Shown: positions 1-9,549, numbered from the stretch's first letter. The stretch is 64,000 nt of DNA from Flavobacteriaceae bacterium (GCA_026709415.1 JAPOSZ010000007.1:107811-171810); one strand, 5' to 3'. The notes: generated by a model not told the origin, from the letters alone. Numbers and translations: made by a program.

Positions 1-1
1 A

Positions 2-370
2 ATGGACTTTGCTGAATTTCTGGATAAGGCCCCAGATGTCATCTCGTATACGAAGTGCTTTAAAAAACTGAATTTTAAATTGGAATATGTTGATTATGAT
101 GGGAAACTAGTCGAATATTATCCCGATTTTGTGATTAAACTAAAGTCAGGGGAAACTTATGTTGTCGAAACCAAAGGCGATTACTATGTTGATGATAACA
201 CCGATATAAAAAGAAATCGATTGAGATATTGGTGTGCTGATGCTTCGAATCTAACTAGTACCCCATGGAAAGAGGCTTTCATTTTAGCTAGTTCTTGGGA
301 AACCTATAAATCTCAACTCTCCACATTTAATGATGCCCTGCGTTTGATCAATCAAGAGACTACTCAGTAA
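2..370 (+). CDS. C-terminal end of a type III restriction enzyme (Res-like), cut by the window edge
   Basis: The reading frame is open to the first base, so the methionine at base 2 need not be the true start and this is probably the tail of a longer protein. Residues about 33-60 show a PD-(D/E)XK nuclease core: EYYPDFVIKL followed by YVVETKG, with Asp42 and the Glu-x-Lys pair as expected catalytic residues. This arrangement near the C-terminus, followed by a region with RNRLRYWC, is known from Res subunits of type III restriction systems and related DEAD-box helicase-nucleases. Inference: Res cleaves DNA at sites methylated by a Mod partner, which would lie outside the window. The helicase motifs are not visible here, so the family call rests on the nuclease tail alone. 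A 9-bp hairpin follows the stop codon. Confidence 0.65.
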   Translation: MDFAEFLDKAPDVISYTKCFKKLNFKLEYVDYDGKLVEYYPDFVIKLKSGETYVVETKGDYYVDDNTDIKRNRLRYWCADASNLTSTPWKEAFILASSWETYKSQLSTFNDALRLINQETTQ

Positions 371-390
371 ATCGACATCATCACCTGGGG

Positions 391-432
391 AAGACATCCT
401 CTGATTGAATCTTGATGATGGATGTCTTTATT
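391..432 (+). terminator. Hairpin after the Res-like gene
   Basis: A perfect 9-bp inverted repeat (AAGACATCC at 391-399 and GGATGTCTT at 420-428) is followed by a T-rich run. The 20-base loop is long for an intrinsic terminator, but the position between the end of the Res-like gene and miaB fits transcription termination. Confidence 0.45.
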
Positions 433-542
433 TTCTACTGACAAATTGTCGGTTTTTTAGTGTGAATGACTAAATTTGCATTCTTGAAAACCTCGGATGG
501 CGAAAAGGATTCCGACACATATGATCTTCATAGCTATGTTTT

Positions 543-2024
543 GTGAATAATACGATGCTTCAGAACCCAAATGATCACCCCTTCCAAGGGGATTTAAATG
601 GCACTTCGGAAATGACAGAATCGCCAATCAAGCAAAACAAGAAGATGAAGTCTGCTTACATCGAAACTTATGGTTGTCAGATGAATTTTGCCGATTCGGA
701 GGTTGTGGCTTCTGTACTCCAACAATCAGGATATCGGATGTGTCAACAACCCCATGAAGCTGATTTGATTCTCTTAAATACTTGTTCCATCAGGGAAAAA
801 GCAGAACTACGTATCAGAAATCGCCTTTCGGCATTGAAATTTTATCAAAAGCAAAACCCTCAACTGAAAGTTGGCGTCCTCGGGTGCATGGCCGAACGAT
901 TAAAACATAAGTTCTTGGAAGAAGAAAAAATGGTTGATTTAGTGGTTGGACCTGATGCCTATAGGGATTTACCCCATCTTTTGTATGAAGTTGAAAACCA
1001 TCGAGAAGCGGTCAATGTGCTACTTTCTAAAGAAGAAACTTATGGGGACATCGCTCCCGTACGATTAAATTCAAATGGGGTGAGTGCTTTTGTTTCGATT
1101 ACAAGAGGTTGCGACAACATGTGTACCTTTTGTGTTGTCCCCTTTACTAGAGGGAGAGAACGGAGTCGTCAACCCCAAAGTATTCTTTCAGAAATCGAAT
1201 CCCTAGCCAAACAAGGATACCAAGAAATCACTTTGCTAGGGCAAAATGTTGATAGTTATATCTGGTATGGCGGAGGACTGAAAAAAGACTTTCATAAAGC
1301 AAACCCAATACAAAAGAAAACAGCCATATCCTTTGATCAATTACTGTCTTTGGTGGCGAAATCATTTCCCCATCTCCGCATTCGTTTTACCACATCCAAC
1401 CCTCAAGATATGACTCTGGATGTACTATATGCTATTGCTGAATATGAGAACATTTGCAAGCACATCCATCTCCCGGTTCAATCCGGAAGCGATCGCATCT
1501 TAAACTTGATGAACCGACAACATACGCGAGAGGAATATCTCCAATTAATTGATTCTATTCGTTCCCTGATTCCTGATTGCAGTATCTCTCATGATATGAT
1601 TAGCGGTTTTCCGACCGAAACGCTACAAGATCATCGAGATACCTTGACATTGATGGATTATGTAAAATATGATTATGGTTTTATGTTTGTCTATTCCGAG
1701 CGTCCCAACACCATGGCGGCAAGAAAACTAAAGGATGACATACCCGTTGAAGAAAAGAAAAGAAGATTAAATGAAATCATTGAACTACAGCAACAGCACA
1801 GTTACTATCGAACCCAGCAAATGATTGGAAAAACGTGCCAGGTACTCATCGAAAAAACCTCAAAAAAATCAAACCACTATTGGAGTGGCCGAACATCACA
1901 AAATACGGTCGTTGTCTTTCCAAAAGGGAATCAAAAAGTTGGTGATTTGGTGGATATTAAAATTGAAAAGGCCACGCCAACCACATTATTAGGCGTTGAA
2001 CTAAAATATGCAAAAGCCCTTTAG
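543..2024 (+). CDS. miaB: tRNA-2-methylthio-N6-dimethylallyladenosine synthase MiaB
   Basis: Radical-SAM enzyme that adds a methylthio group to position 2 of i6A37 in tRNAs that read U-starting codons. The three N-terminal cluster cysteines are Cys45 (YGCQMN), Cys81 (NTCSIRE) and Cys115 (GCMAER). The radical-SAM cluster is Cys190/194/197 (RGCDNMCTFC) followed by PFTRGRERSR. A TRAM-like RNA-binding domain fills the last 65 residues. The 493-residue length is slightly above the usual 440-480 because of about 35 extra N-terminal residues. The frame opens with GTG at 543, and an ATG at 555 or the Met at residue 35 are possible alternative starts. It is the first gene of a same-strand series running through secG; the next gene begins 6 bases after its stop. 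Confidence 0.95.
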   Translation: MNNTMLQNPNDHPFQGDLNGTSEMTESPIKQNKKMKSAYIETYGCQMNFADSEVVASVLQQSGYRMCQQPHEADLILLNTCSIREKAELRIRNRLSALKFYQKQNPQLKVGVLGCMAERLKHKFLEEEKMVDLVVGPDAYRDLPHLLYEVENHREAVNVLLSKEETYGDIAPVRLNSNGVSAFVSITRGCDNMCTFCVVPFTRGRERSRQPQSILSEIESLAKQGYQEITLLGQNVDSYIWYGGGLKKDFHKANPIQKKTAISFDQLLSLVAKSFPHLRIRFTTSNPQDMTLDVLYAIAEYENICKHIHLPVQSGSDRILNLMNRQHTREEYLQLIDSIRSLIPDCSISHDMISGFPTETLQDHRDTLTLMDYVKYDYGFMFVYSERPNTMAARKLKDDIPVEEKKRRLNEIIELQQQHSYYRTQQMIGKTCQVLIEKTSKKSNHYWSGRTSQNTVVVFPKGNQKVGDLVDIKIEKATPTTLLGVELKYAKAL

Positions 2025-2030
2025 AAACTA

Positions 2031-3305
2031 ATGAACATTCCGATTCAAAACATCAAACAACGTTTCGAAATCATTGGGAATGATCCGCGATTGATAACGG
2101 CCATTGAAACGGCCTACAAAATCGCCAATTCTGATATTTCGGCCCTCATCATTGGAGAAAGTGGTGTTGGGAAAGAAAGCATCCCAAAAATAATTCATCA
2201 ATATTCCCATCGAAAACACGCTAATTATTTTGCCCTAAACTGTGGATCCATTCCTGAAGGCACCATCGACAGTGAATTATTTGGTCATGAAAAAGGAGCT
2301 TTTACCGGTGCCACACAAGCGCGAGCCGGTCACTTTGAACAAACCGATAAAGGAACCATATTTCTTGATGAAGTGGCCGAATTACCCCTGTCGACTCAAG
2401 TACGACTATTGAGAGTCCTGGAATCCGGTGAGTTCATCCGTGTCGGCTCTTCCAAAGTCCAAAAAACCGATGTGCGCATCATTGCTGCCACCAATGTTGA
2501 TATTCAAAAAGCACTTGACTCTAAAAAGTTTCGAGAAGATTTGTACTACCGATTGTGTAGTGTCCAAATTTTTCTGCCGCCCTTAAGAGAACGAGGGGAT
2601 GATATTTTACTATTGTTTCGAAAGTTTGCTTCTGAATTTGGCACCAAATACCGTCGCCCCAATATACAATTGGATGAAAACGCCAAAAAGGTAGCTCTCA
2701 ATTATCGCTGGAAAGGAAATATCCGACAATTAAGAAACGCCGTTGAGCAACTTTCTGTTCTTGAAATAAATCCACTGATTTCAGAACAAGCCCTCCGTAG
2801 TTGTTTCCCCGATATGGGATCTCGACTACCGATGGTTCTTTCAAAAAGCAGTGCCGAAGACCAGGTATTAGAGGATCGAGAAGTGTTGTACAAACTCCTG
2901 TTCGACATGAAACGAGAACTGAATGATTTAAGAGGCTTGGTTTTGGAAATATTAAATCAAAAAGACTCTTCCATAAAATTAGAAGCTAAAGAATCTATTG
3001 TTAAAAGGCTTTTTGGAAAAGAATCCAATGAAAAAAGGGAGCTTGCTGAACCAGAAAAAATGCCATACCCCACGGAAAGAGAAATTGAATCCATTGAACC
3101 CGATCAAAATGACTATCGATTTGTAGAAGAATTAGAAGACCAACCCGTATCTCTACAAGAAAAAGAAATTGAAATGATTAAGAGCGCACTTACACGAAGT
3201 AAAGGTAAGCGTCGATTGGCAGCCAAAGAACTTGGTATTTCTGAAAGAACGCTCTACCGTAAAATCAAAAGTTATAATCTAAGTAAAGATGAACTTGTTG
3301 ACTAA
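2031..3305 (+). CDS. Sigma-54-interacting AAA+ transcriptional activator without a receiver domain
   Basis: Bacterial enhancer-binding protein that would use ATP to open sigma-54 promoters. Visible features: Walker A GESGVGKE (residues 42-49), the sigma-54 contact loop GAFTGA (89-94), Walker B FLDE (111-114), the arginine-finger segment FREDLYYRL (168-176) and a Fis-type helix-turn-helix at about 396-420 (RRLAAKELGISERTLYRKI). There is no N-terminal response-regulator domain; the AAA+ module starts at about residue 12, so activity must be controlled in trans or by expression. A charged linker rich in Glu and Lys separates the AAA+ domain from the DNA-binding domain. It lies between miaB and lptE, as I know for Bacteroidota. 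Its reading frame overlaps the start of lptE by 17 bases, suggesting coupled translation. Confidence 0.9.
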   Translation: MNIPIQNIKQRFEIIGNDPRLITAIETAYKIANSDISALIIGESGVGKESIPKIIHQYSHRKHANYFALNCGSIPEGTIDSELFGHEKGAFTGATQARAGHFEQTDKGTIFLDEVAELPLSTQVRLLRVLESGEFIRVGSSKVQKTDVRIIAATNVDIQKALDSKKFREDLYYRLCSVQIFLPPLRERGDDILLLFRKFASEFGTKYRRPNIQLDENAKKVALNYRWKGNIRQLRNAVEQLSVLEINPLISEQALRSCFPDMGSRLPMVLSKSSAEDQVLEDREVLYKLLFDMKRELNDLRGLVLEILNQKDSSIKLEAKESIVKRLFGKESNEKRELAEPEKMPYPTEREIESIEPDQNDYRFVEELEDQPVSLQEKEIEMIKSALTRSKGKRRLAAKELGISERTLYRKIKSYNLSKDELVD

Positions 3306-3819
3306 ACCAATGGCTTTTGTCTTTTTTTGCTTTTTGGGAATCATGACAGTCAAGTGTGGTATTTATAGTTTTACTGGCGCTTCTATTCCCCCTGGAACGA
3401 GTACTTTTCAAGTGGATTTTTTTGAAAATCAAGCAGGAAATCGACCCGGTTCGACCGTTGAGCCCGGTCTAGATCAAGATTTTACAGTGGCACTGCAAGA
3501 CATCATCAATAATCAATCGACACTTGATTTAGTCACTAGAAACGGAGACTTGATTTATCAAGGGGAGATTGTAGAATATAGCGTAACACCCATGTCGGCC
3601 ACGGCTGAAATTACTGCTTCTCAAAATCGATTGAAAATGCGGGTTGATTTCCGATTCATCAACACCAAAAATGAAGAAGATGATTTTGAACGGTCCTATC
3701 AATTCCATTATGATTATCCAGCAGAGTTACAGGTTTTTGATATCCGAGACGAAGCTCATGAAGTGATTTTCGAACGAATCACTCAAGATATTTTTAATGA
3801 CACACTGGCCAAATGGTAA
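3289..3819 (+). CDS. lptE: LptE-family outer-membrane LPS assembly lipoprotein
   Basis: LptE plugs the LptD barrel, which inserts lipopolysaccharide into the outer leaflet of the outer membrane. The 176-residue protein has a hydrophobic leader (residues 8-20) ending at a candidate lipidated Cys23 (TVKCGIYSF). The lipobox is poor, which is common in Bacteroidota. The CGIYSFTGASIP segment and the downstream NRPGSTVEPGLDQDFTVALQDII region match my knowledge of Bacteroidota LptE. The start codon lies inside the end of the activator gene, and the following gene overlaps its stop by 7 bases. This tight packing supports co-transcription. The family is weakly conserved, so position in the block contributes strongly to the call. 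Confidence 0.75.
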   Translation: MNLLTKPMAFVFFCFLGIMTVKCGIYSFTGASIPPGTSTFQVDFFENQAGNRPGSTVEPGLDQDFTVALQDIINNQSTLDLVTRNGDLIYQGEIVEYSVTPMSATAEITASQNRLKMRVDFRFINTKNEEDDFERSYQFHYDYPAELQVFDIRDEAHEVIFERITQDIFNDTLAKW

Positions 3820-4376
3820 ATCAGTTAAATTCGATTTTTGGATTTAAAAATCTCAAGGTTCATCAAATTAAATCAAAACTTGATTCCATTATTTCCAAAC
3901 ATCCCTATTTCCATTTAGCTCAATTGTACCGTCTTCAATTAAACAAACGGACGCCATCAAATCAAAAATATTTATCTCAAGTGGCGGTTAACACCTATCA
4001 TAGAAGTTTATTAAAACATTGTTTAGAAAAAGAATTAACTGAAGAAAAATCATCAACTGCGGTGATTGAAAAAGAATCTGTAAAATCAAAAAAAATCGAT
4101 GATTTAATCGACATGCCTGATTCCACTAGAGTGGTCAGAAGCAACCCAACTCCATCGGTTTATGGTAAAGTGGATCTATCAAAAAACCGATTGGTTCAGA
4201 CGAATGAAGTCTTTACAGAAACATTGGCTGAACTCTATTTAAAACAACACCAATATCAAAAAGCTATTGAAGTGCTGACCTTTCTAAAATCTACTGATTC
4301 CAAAAAAAGTGATTATTTTGCGCGCCGAATCAGAGAAGTTCAAAGACAACAAAAGGAATCAAAACATAATCATTAA
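3813..4376 (+). CDS. Conserved Bacteroidota protein with C-terminal TPR-like repeat
   Basis: Protein of 187 residues of unknown function. The N-terminal part (residues 15-70) is helical with the pattern HPYFHLAQLYRLQLNK, and the C-terminal part contains a TPR-like helix pair (ETLAELYLKQHQYQKAIEVLTFL, about residues 138-160) followed by YFARRIREV. The middle is polar and probably disordered. Proteins of this shape lie between lptE and secG in Bacteroidota. No enzymatic motif is visible. It overlaps lptE by 7 bases and is followed 11 bases later by secG, so it is almost certainly in the same transcript. A role as a scaffold in envelope biogenesis would be guesswork. Confidence 0.75.
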   Translation: MVNQLNSIFGFKNLKVHQIKSKLDSIISKHPYFHLAQLYRLQLNKRTPSNQKYLSQVAVNTYHRSLLKHCLEKELTEEKSSTAVIEKESVKSKKIDDLIDMPDSTRVVRSNPTPSVYGKVDLSKNRLVQTNEVFTETLAELYLKQHQYQKAIEVLTFLKSTDSKKSDYFARRIREVQRQQKESKHNH

Positions 4377-4387
4377 GTCTCAGACAG

Positions 4388-4759
4388 ATGTTCACCATTT
4401 TCATTGTTCTTATCATTCTTATCTGTCTTTTATTGATTTTGGTGATTATGGTGCAAAACCCAAAAGGAGGCGGGTTGTCATCCGCTTTTGGTGGAGCTGG
4501 CTCTCAACAATTGGGGGGTGTCCAAAAGACCACAGATTTTTTAGACCGTAGTACTTGGGTGTTGGCCATTTTCTTGTTGGTACTTATACTGATGTCAAAT
4601 GTCACCTTAACTCGCCAAGGAAATGTCGACTCGATTCTTTTAGACGATACCGTACCGGTCGAAGAAGTGATTCCTGAAACCTTACCAGAACAAGAACCGA
4701 CTCCGGTCGAAGATTTACCTGAACTGCCTGAAGAGTTGCCCCCTCCAACTGAAGAGTAA
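4388..4759 (+). CDS. secG: Preprotein translocase subunit SecG
   Basis: Small membrane subunit that assists SecYEG protein export. Two membrane segments are visible (residues 2-22 and 56-74), joined by the family signature VQNPKGGGLSSAFGG and then a loop with QLGGVQKTTDFLDRSTW. The C-terminal tail is acidic and proline-rich (about residues 90-123), as often in Bacteroidota SecG. Length 123 is normal for the family. It closes the miaB-lptE series and lies 128 bases before groES. The start ATG at 4388 places the first membrane helix directly at the N-terminus. Confidence 0.93.
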   Translation: MFTIFIVLIILICLLLILVIMVQNPKGGGLSSAFGGAGSQQLGGVQKTTDFLDRSTWVLAIFLLVLILMSNVTLTRQGNVDSILLDDTVPVEEVIPETLPEQEPTPVEDLPELPEELPPPTEE

Positions 4760-4779
4760 TCCCCTTTGGTCTAAATTTA

Positions 4780-4792
4780 TGACACAATGTCA
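4780..4792. promoter_or_regulatory. Short palindrome upstream of groESL
   Basis: The sequence TGACA-CAA-TGTCA is a perfect 5-bp inverted repeat about 100 bases before groES. It may be a regulator site or chance. The classical CIRCE heat-shock operator was looked for between secG and groES and was not seen. Confidence 0.2.
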
Positions 4793-4887
4793 CCACACGA
4801 GGTGCCATTTGAGCTGAATTAACCCATTGGCATAATTTCTGAAAAGTAATTGGCGTTATTAATTTTTAATAAAATACAACAATAACT

Positions 4888-5166
4888 ATGAGTAAATTAA
4901 GTATTACACCTCTAGCAGATAGAGTTCTTATCGAACCGGCGGCTGCTGAGGAAAAAACAGCATCAGGGTTAATTATTCCCGATACGGCTAAAGAAAAACC
5001 ACAAAAAGGGACTGTTGTTGCAATAGGACCTGGAACTAAAGAAAATCCCATCACTGTCAAAGTGGGACAAACGGTTGTCTATGGTAAATATTCAGGCACT
5101 GAACTACCCCACAATGGTGTGGATTATCTCATTATGAAAGAAAGCGATATACTCGCAATTATTTAA
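4888..5166 (+). CDS. groES: Co-chaperonin GroES
   Basis: Ten-kDa lid of the GroEL folding chamber. The 92-residue protein has the typical start [31 protein letters not shown] and the mobile loop ETAS-type segment at residues 17-30, and ends with [13 protein letters not shown]. Length and motifs are normal for a single-domain GroES. It is followed 17 bases later by groEL, a standard two-gene operon. The upstream 128-base gap should hold its promoter; no Shine-Dalgarno sequence is visible in the AT-rich leader. Confidence 0.97.
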   Translation: MSKLSITPLADRVLIEPAAAEEKTASGLIIPDTAKEKPQKGTVVAIGPGTKENPITVKVGQTVVYGKYSGTELPHNGVDYLIMKESDILAII

Positions 5167-5183
5167 TCTTTAAATTTCAAAAA

Positions 5184-6821
5184 ATGGCTAAAAAAATTGT
5201 ATTTGATGTCGAAGCTAGAGAAGGCATAAAAAAGGGGGTCGACGCCCTAGCTGAAGCGGTAAAAGTGACCCTCGGACCTAAAGGTCGAAACGCTATTATT
5301 GGCAAATCATTTGGTGCACCACAAGTAACAAAGGATGGTGTGACCGTTGCTAAAGAAATCGAACTAGAAGACAACCTTGAAAACATGGGAGCTCAGATGG
5401 TCAAAGAAGTAGCATCGAAAACAAATGATATTGCTGGAGATGGTACTACCACAGCGACGATTCTTGCCCAAAGCATTGTTAAAGAAGGCCTGAAAAACGT
5501 GGCTGCAGGGGCTAACCCCATGGATCTAAAAAAGGGGATAGACAAAGCAGTGGCTAAAGTCGTAGAATATCTAGAGAAAACGGCGGTAGAGGTTGGGGGT
5601 TCCTCTGAAAAAATCCATAATGTGGCTAGTATTTCTGCCAATAATGATACCGCTATTGGTTCTATCATTACTGAGGCATTTGATAAAGTTGGTCAAGAAG
5701 GGGTCATTACGGTGGATGAAGCTAAAGTTTCTGATACTTATGTGGATGTGGTTGAAGGAATGCAGTTCGATAGAGGGTATCTGTCTCCTTATTTCGTTAC
5801 CGATTCTGAAAAGATGACCACATCACTGGAAAAGACCAAAATCCTTTTGTTTGATAAAAAAATATCTACAATGAAAGATTTGACTCCAGTTCTCAACAAT
5901 GTCTTAGAATCTGGGTCCCCTCTTTTAATTATTGCTGAAGATGTTGATGGTGAAGCCTTGGCCACCTTGGTTGTTAACAAACTGAGAGGCGTCCTAAAAA
6001 TAGGAGCCGTGAAAGCGCCTGGCTTTGGTGATCGACGAAAAGCCATGCTTGAAGACATTGCTATTTTGACTGGAGGGACCGTGATTTCTGAAGACCAAGG
6101 TCATAAACTAGAAAACACAACGATTGATATGTTAGGCACGGCTGATTTGGTTACTATAGATAAAGACAACACAACCATTGTGGGGGGTCTAGGAGAAAAA
6201 GATTCTATTACCCGACGGGTTAATGAAATCAAAAATCAAATCGAAACCACCACATCAGATTATGATAAAGAAAAGTTGCAAGAGCGTCTGGCTAAATTAT
6301 CTGGCGGAGTGGCTGTTTTATATGTTGGAGCTCCTTCTGAAGTAGAAATGAAAGAAAAGAAAGATCGGGTTAATGATGCGCTCCATGCCACTCGAGCAGC
6401 TATCGAAGAAGGTATTGTAGCTGGAGGAGGTGTGGCTCTCTTGAATGCCAAATCTAGTCTTGATAAAATCAAAGTCGAAACTGAAGATGAAAAGACAGGG
6501 ATTCAAATTGTACGAAGAGCCTTAGAATCTCCCCTTCGAACCATTGTTGAAAATTCAGGTGCTGAAGGCTCCGTTGTTGTTTCTAAAGTTGAAGAAGGCG
6601 ATGCTAACTATGGATATAATGCCAAAGACGGGAAATATGTCGACATGTTGGAAGCTGGAATTATTGATCCAAAGAAAGTAGCTCGAGTAGCTTTGGAAAA
6701 TGCCGCATCTGTGGCTGGCATGATTGTCACAACCGAATGTGCATTAGCGGACATTAAAGAAGACAAGCCTGCAGCTGGTCCGCCGATGGGAGGTGGCGGC
6801 GGAATGCCGGGAATGATGTAA
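5184..6821 (+). CDS. groL: Chaperonin GroEL
   Basis: Sixty-kDa chaperonin that folds proteins in an ATP-driven double ring. The 545-residue protein is colinear with the family: [12 protein letters not shown] and the ATP-binding DGTTTAT (about residues 86-92), the apical segment with [17 protein letters not shown], and the Gly-Met-rich tail ending [10 protein letters not shown]. No frameshift or unusual insertion is seen. It is co-transcribed with groES and followed by a perfect hairpin terminator. Several open frames on the other strand within this gene are shadows caused by its strong codon bias. Confidence 0.98.
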   Translation: MAKKIVFDVEAREGIKKGVDALAEAVKVTLGPKGRNAIIGKSFGAPQVTKDGVTVAKEIELEDNLENMGAQMVKEVASKTNDIAGDGTTTATILAQSIVKEGLKNVAAGANPMDLKKGIDKAVAKVVEYLEKTAVEVGGSSEKIHNVASISANNDTAIGSIITEAFDKVGQEGVITVDEAKVSDTYVDVVEGMQFDRGYLSPYFVTDSEKMTTSLEKTKILLFDKKISTMKDLTPVLNNVLESGSPLLIIAEDVDGEALATLVVNKLRGVLKIGAVKAPGFGDRRKAMLEDIAILTGGTVISEDQGHKLENTTIDMLGTADLVTIDKDNTTIVGGLGEKDSITRRVNEIKNQIETTTSDYDKEKLQERLAKLSGGVAVLYVGAPSEVEMKEKKDRVNDALHATRAAIEEGIVAGGGVALLNAKSSLDKIKVETEDEKTGIQIVRRALESPLRTIVENSGAEGSVVVSKVEEGDANYGYNAKDGKYVDMLEAGIIDPKKVARVALENAASVAGMIVTTECALADIKEDKPAAGPPMGGGGGMPGMM

Positions 6822-6864
6822 TACAAACTAGTGTGTTCATGAAATTTCACTGCAGGTGAAAATC

Positions 6865-6895
6865 AAAAAGAGTCCATATGGACTCTTTTTTGTTT
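6865..6895 (+). terminator. Strong intrinsic terminator of groESL
   Basis: Bases 6865-6890 form a fully self-complementary hairpin (arm AAAAAGAGTCC, small ATAT loop) that runs into a T tract. Because it is symmetrical it can also stop transcripts coming from mgsA on the opposite strand. Confidence 0.9.
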
Positions 6896-6968
6896 CTAAA
6901 TAGAACCTATCAGTGCCCATACTAACACGAAATAGACTCTGTAGTTATTCAAAAAGGAAGCTCCAGCA

Positions 6969-7376
6969 CTACTTGGAAAGTACATTTTGAGAGTACCAAT
7001 CAATCAACAAATTAGCTGTTTCATAATTTGTGGCAAGAGATACCCCATGTACATCACAGACTCTCATTAGCATACTGATATCCACATCATGTGGATGTTT
7101 TCCCAATGGATCGCGCATAAAAATCACGACTGAAATTTCATTTCTGGTAACCATGGCCGCAATTTCGGCATCTCCACCATAAGGTCCGGAAGCTACTTTT
7201 TCTACATGTTTGATCCCCGCTCGTTCACAATGATAGGCTGTGGTGCCTGTTGCGACCACTTTGATTTTGGGATGGTTAAAAAATTTCAATCGCTTAGTAA
7301 CAAAAGAGACCATATCGGGTTTTTTGTTATCGTGAGCAATTAAAGCGATTTTTTTTAGGGTGAATTTAGATTGCAC
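6969..7376 (-). CDS. mgsA: Methylglyoxal synthase
   Basis: Converts dihydroxyacetone phosphate to methylglyoxal and phosphate, a bypass that relieves phosphate limitation in glycolysis. The family motifs are in order: IALIAHDNKK (residues 10-19), ATGTT (42-46), SGPYGGD (63-69, with the expected catalytic Asp69), FMRDPLGKHPHDVD (86-99) and ATNYETAN (115-122). Length 135 is close to the short form of the family (E. coli has 152). It stands alone on the minus strand between groEL and tRNA-Gln, with a good TAnnTTTG promoter 45 bases upstream. Confidence 0.93.
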   Translation of the reverse strand: MQSKFTLKKIALIAHDNKKPDMVSFVTKRLKFFNHPKIKVVATGTTAYHCERAGIKHVEKVASGPYGGDAEIAAMVTRNEISVVIFMRDPLGKHPHDVDISMLMRVCDVHGVSLATNYETANLLIDWYSQNVLSK

Positions 7377-7420
7377 GTATGACTGTTTAATTGTAACTCA
7401 TCAAAGTCAAAAAAGACGTG

Positions 7421-7454
7421 CAAAATTAAGCCAAGAGTGTAACTCTATGAACAA
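7421..7454 (-). promoter_or_regulatory. Bacteroidota-type promoter of mgsA
   Basis: On the minus strand, TTG at 7454-7452 is followed after 23 bases by TAATTTTG (7428-7421), a full match to the Bacteroidota -7 element TAnnTTTG. A transcript would start near 7414, leaving a leader of about 38 bases before mgsA. Confidence 0.55.
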
Positions 7455-7518
7455 AAACGAAAATTATTTGAGGGATTTTTAAGACTCTATAAAAAGAGGG
7501 CCATCAATGAAAAATAGT

Positions 7519-7590
7519 TGGCCCACTAGGGATCGAACCTAGACTCTTCTGAACCAAAATCAGACGTGTTGCCAGTTACACCATGGGCCA
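7519..7590 (-). tRNA. tRNA-Gln (anticodon TTG)
   Basis: A 72-base cloverleaf reads on the minus strand: acceptor arms TGGCCCA and TGGGCCA, a D-arm GTGTAACTGGCAACAC, an anticodon stem TCTGA/TCAGA around the loop TTTTGGT with anticodon TTG, and a T-arm CTAGGTTCGATCCCTAG. CCA is not encoded. It pairs functionally with glnS at 37-38.7 kb. Confidence 0.96.
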
Positions 7591-7597
7591 GCGTCGG

Positions 7598-7605
7598 CAA
7601 ATTTA
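7598..7605 (-). promoter_or_regulatory. -7 promoter element of tRNA-Gln
   Basis: TAAATTTG on the minus strand matches the Bacteroidota -7 box TAnnTTTG and ends 7 bases before the mature 5' end of the tRNA. The same geometry is seen for tRNA-Cys. No clear TTG is present at the -33 position. Confidence 0.6.
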
Positions 7606-7851
7606 CTTTTTTTGTTGTATTCCCTAATGATTGAAACCCGTTATTTGTACAAGTGTCCGTTGAGTTTTCAACTTGAAAGTTAAAGTTAGGCCATTGTTAC
7701 TTCAAATTGTATGTGCCTTAGATATCGAAAATTAGGGGATCCCGTTCGCAAGACTATATGAGGTCTTGTGAAGTTATTGGAAGCTTCAAATCAATTAATT
7801 TTAACCTTTCTGCTTGTGGAAACTTGGGAGTTAATATGAGTATAACGGCGA

Positions 7852-9451
7852 TTGATGCATAGAGATTTACACATTTCTGATAATATTGATGTATTAAGAA
7901 GTTTGAGGGATGATTTTGTTGATCTGATTTATTTAGACCCTCCTTTTAATTCTAAAAAGCAATACGCAGGGGCCGTTGCTACCCAAGCCGAAAAGCAAAA
8001 GTTTACAGATACCTGGAAATGGAATGGCTTGGAGAAATAGACCGAAAAAATCCTGCTTTGTCTCAAATCATTGAAGCTAGCAGGACAACCCAAGGAGACG
8101 GCACCGTTGCATATCTCACCATGATGGCAATTCGGTTAATAGAAATGCAACGAGTTTTGAAGCCTAGTGGGAGCATCTATCTACATTGTGATGATGATGC
8201 AAACTCTTATTCACGGTTATGTATGGATGCGGTTTTTGGATATAAAAATTTTAAAAATTCGATTACTTGGCGTCGATTCACTTCTCACAATGACGCTGAG
8301 CGATTTGGAAGAATCACAGACACCATTTTGTTTTATCCCAGTGGGGATCATTACACTTGGAAACCGGAAAGAATTGCCACTGAACTGATTCCAGAAGAAT
8401 TAAATAAAAAGCACCCAAAAAAAATGATGAAAGGGGTCGCTACTATGTGAGGGACTTAACTGGTCAAGGCGTCACAAAAAGGGATTCCGGAAAACCTTGG
8501 CGGGGGTTTAGCCCATCTGACAAAGGGAGGCATTGGTCTGTCCTTTTGACTGGAGGTTTTGCCCAGTGGATTGAAGATCATTATATACCTGATTATCGAG
8601 GTTTAAAATCGATTCAAAGTCGCTTAGATGCATTAGATAGTGTCAATATGATTATCCATCCCAATGGACGAAGAAAATGGTCAGGGATTAAAAGGTTCGA
8701 ACCGTCAGAAGTAGGTAAGTTACCACAAAATTTGATTCTTGAACCAATAGGGTTTACCAATTATAACAAAAGGGATCGACCACAAGTTGATGAATTCACT
8801 GGATGGGCAACACAAAAACCTTTGGAGTTATTGCAACCGTTAATCAAAGTGTCTTCCAATCCTGGTGATTTAGTGCTGGATCCTTTTTGCGGCTGTGCCA
8901 CAGCGTGTGTTGCTGCTGAGCTTGAGAACCGTCAATGGATCGGAATTGATATCTGCGAAGAAGCGGAAACCATTACTAATTATAGGCTTGAAGGGGTCGT
9001 CAAAAACGATATTGAGTCTCGTGCTAAGGGGGTCAAACCAAATGTTATCAAGAAAAAGAAATACAAACTGTTTACAACACCTTACAGCCGTGAATCAACG
9101 TCAACCAAACGGTCTTATCGGTCGCAAGAAAATTTAGATAAGTTATATGGTATGCAGAGAGGAGACTGTCCAAGTTGTGGAAATCACTATAGGGCAAAAG
9201 ACATGCATGTCGATCATATCATTCGTAGAGATGTCGGTGGAGATGATCTTAAAAACCTACAATTATTGTGCGGGCATTGCAATTCGACCAAAGGACCTGA
9301 TACCATGAGCTCCTTGTGGAAAAGATTAATCAAAGGAGGCGTCATATCAAAAGACAACGCCAAAACCCTTGAAAAAAATGGAACCATATCCATTCGGAAA
9401 AGCGATGATTTTAGTGTTCCAATTCATGGCATTGATTCCTCCATTACATGA
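7852..9451 (+). pseudogene. Fused DNA methyltransferase-HNH endonuclease, broken by two frameshifts
   Basis: Three overlapping frames (7852-8040, 8019-8450, 8447-9451) together spell one protein of about 530 residues. The first part has the amino-methyltransferase motif IV LIYLDPPFNSKKQY; the middle has the conserved TTQGDGTVAYLTMMA and KPSGSIYLHCDDDANSY; the third has the SAM-binding motif I VLDPFCGCATACVAAE. Motif IV preceding motif I indicates the beta class of N6-adenine or N4-cytosine methylases. The C-terminus adds an HNH nuclease domain with CPSCGN, MHVDHIIRRDVGGDDLKNLQLLC and HCNSTKG, so modification and cleavage would be in one chain. The frame changes at about 8015-8030 and between an A8 tract (8417-8424) and 8447. 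Homology runs smoothly across both breaks, so these are recent lesions, slippage or sequencing errors. Cognate site unknown. Confidence 0.8.
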
Positions 9452-9549
9452 TAAATGCTTGAGAAAGAACGCCCAAAATTTTATTGAGCTTAAACAACAA
9501 ATGTTTACCCACCAACATTTTATTTGTTAATTTCAACTTCCCAAAGGCA

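Noticed and set aside
4760..4887. CIRCE heat-shock operator before groES
   Set aside because: The 9-9-9 inverted repeat was not present; only a short unrelated palindrome was found.
5393..6850. Several long open frames on the minus strand inside groEL
   Set aside because: They are antisense shadows of a strongly biased gene and have no family features.
8417..8450. Programmed frameshift in the methyltransferase-HNH gene
   Set aside because: No classical slippery heptamer with downstream structure, and a second independent shift exists; decay, slippage or error is more likely.
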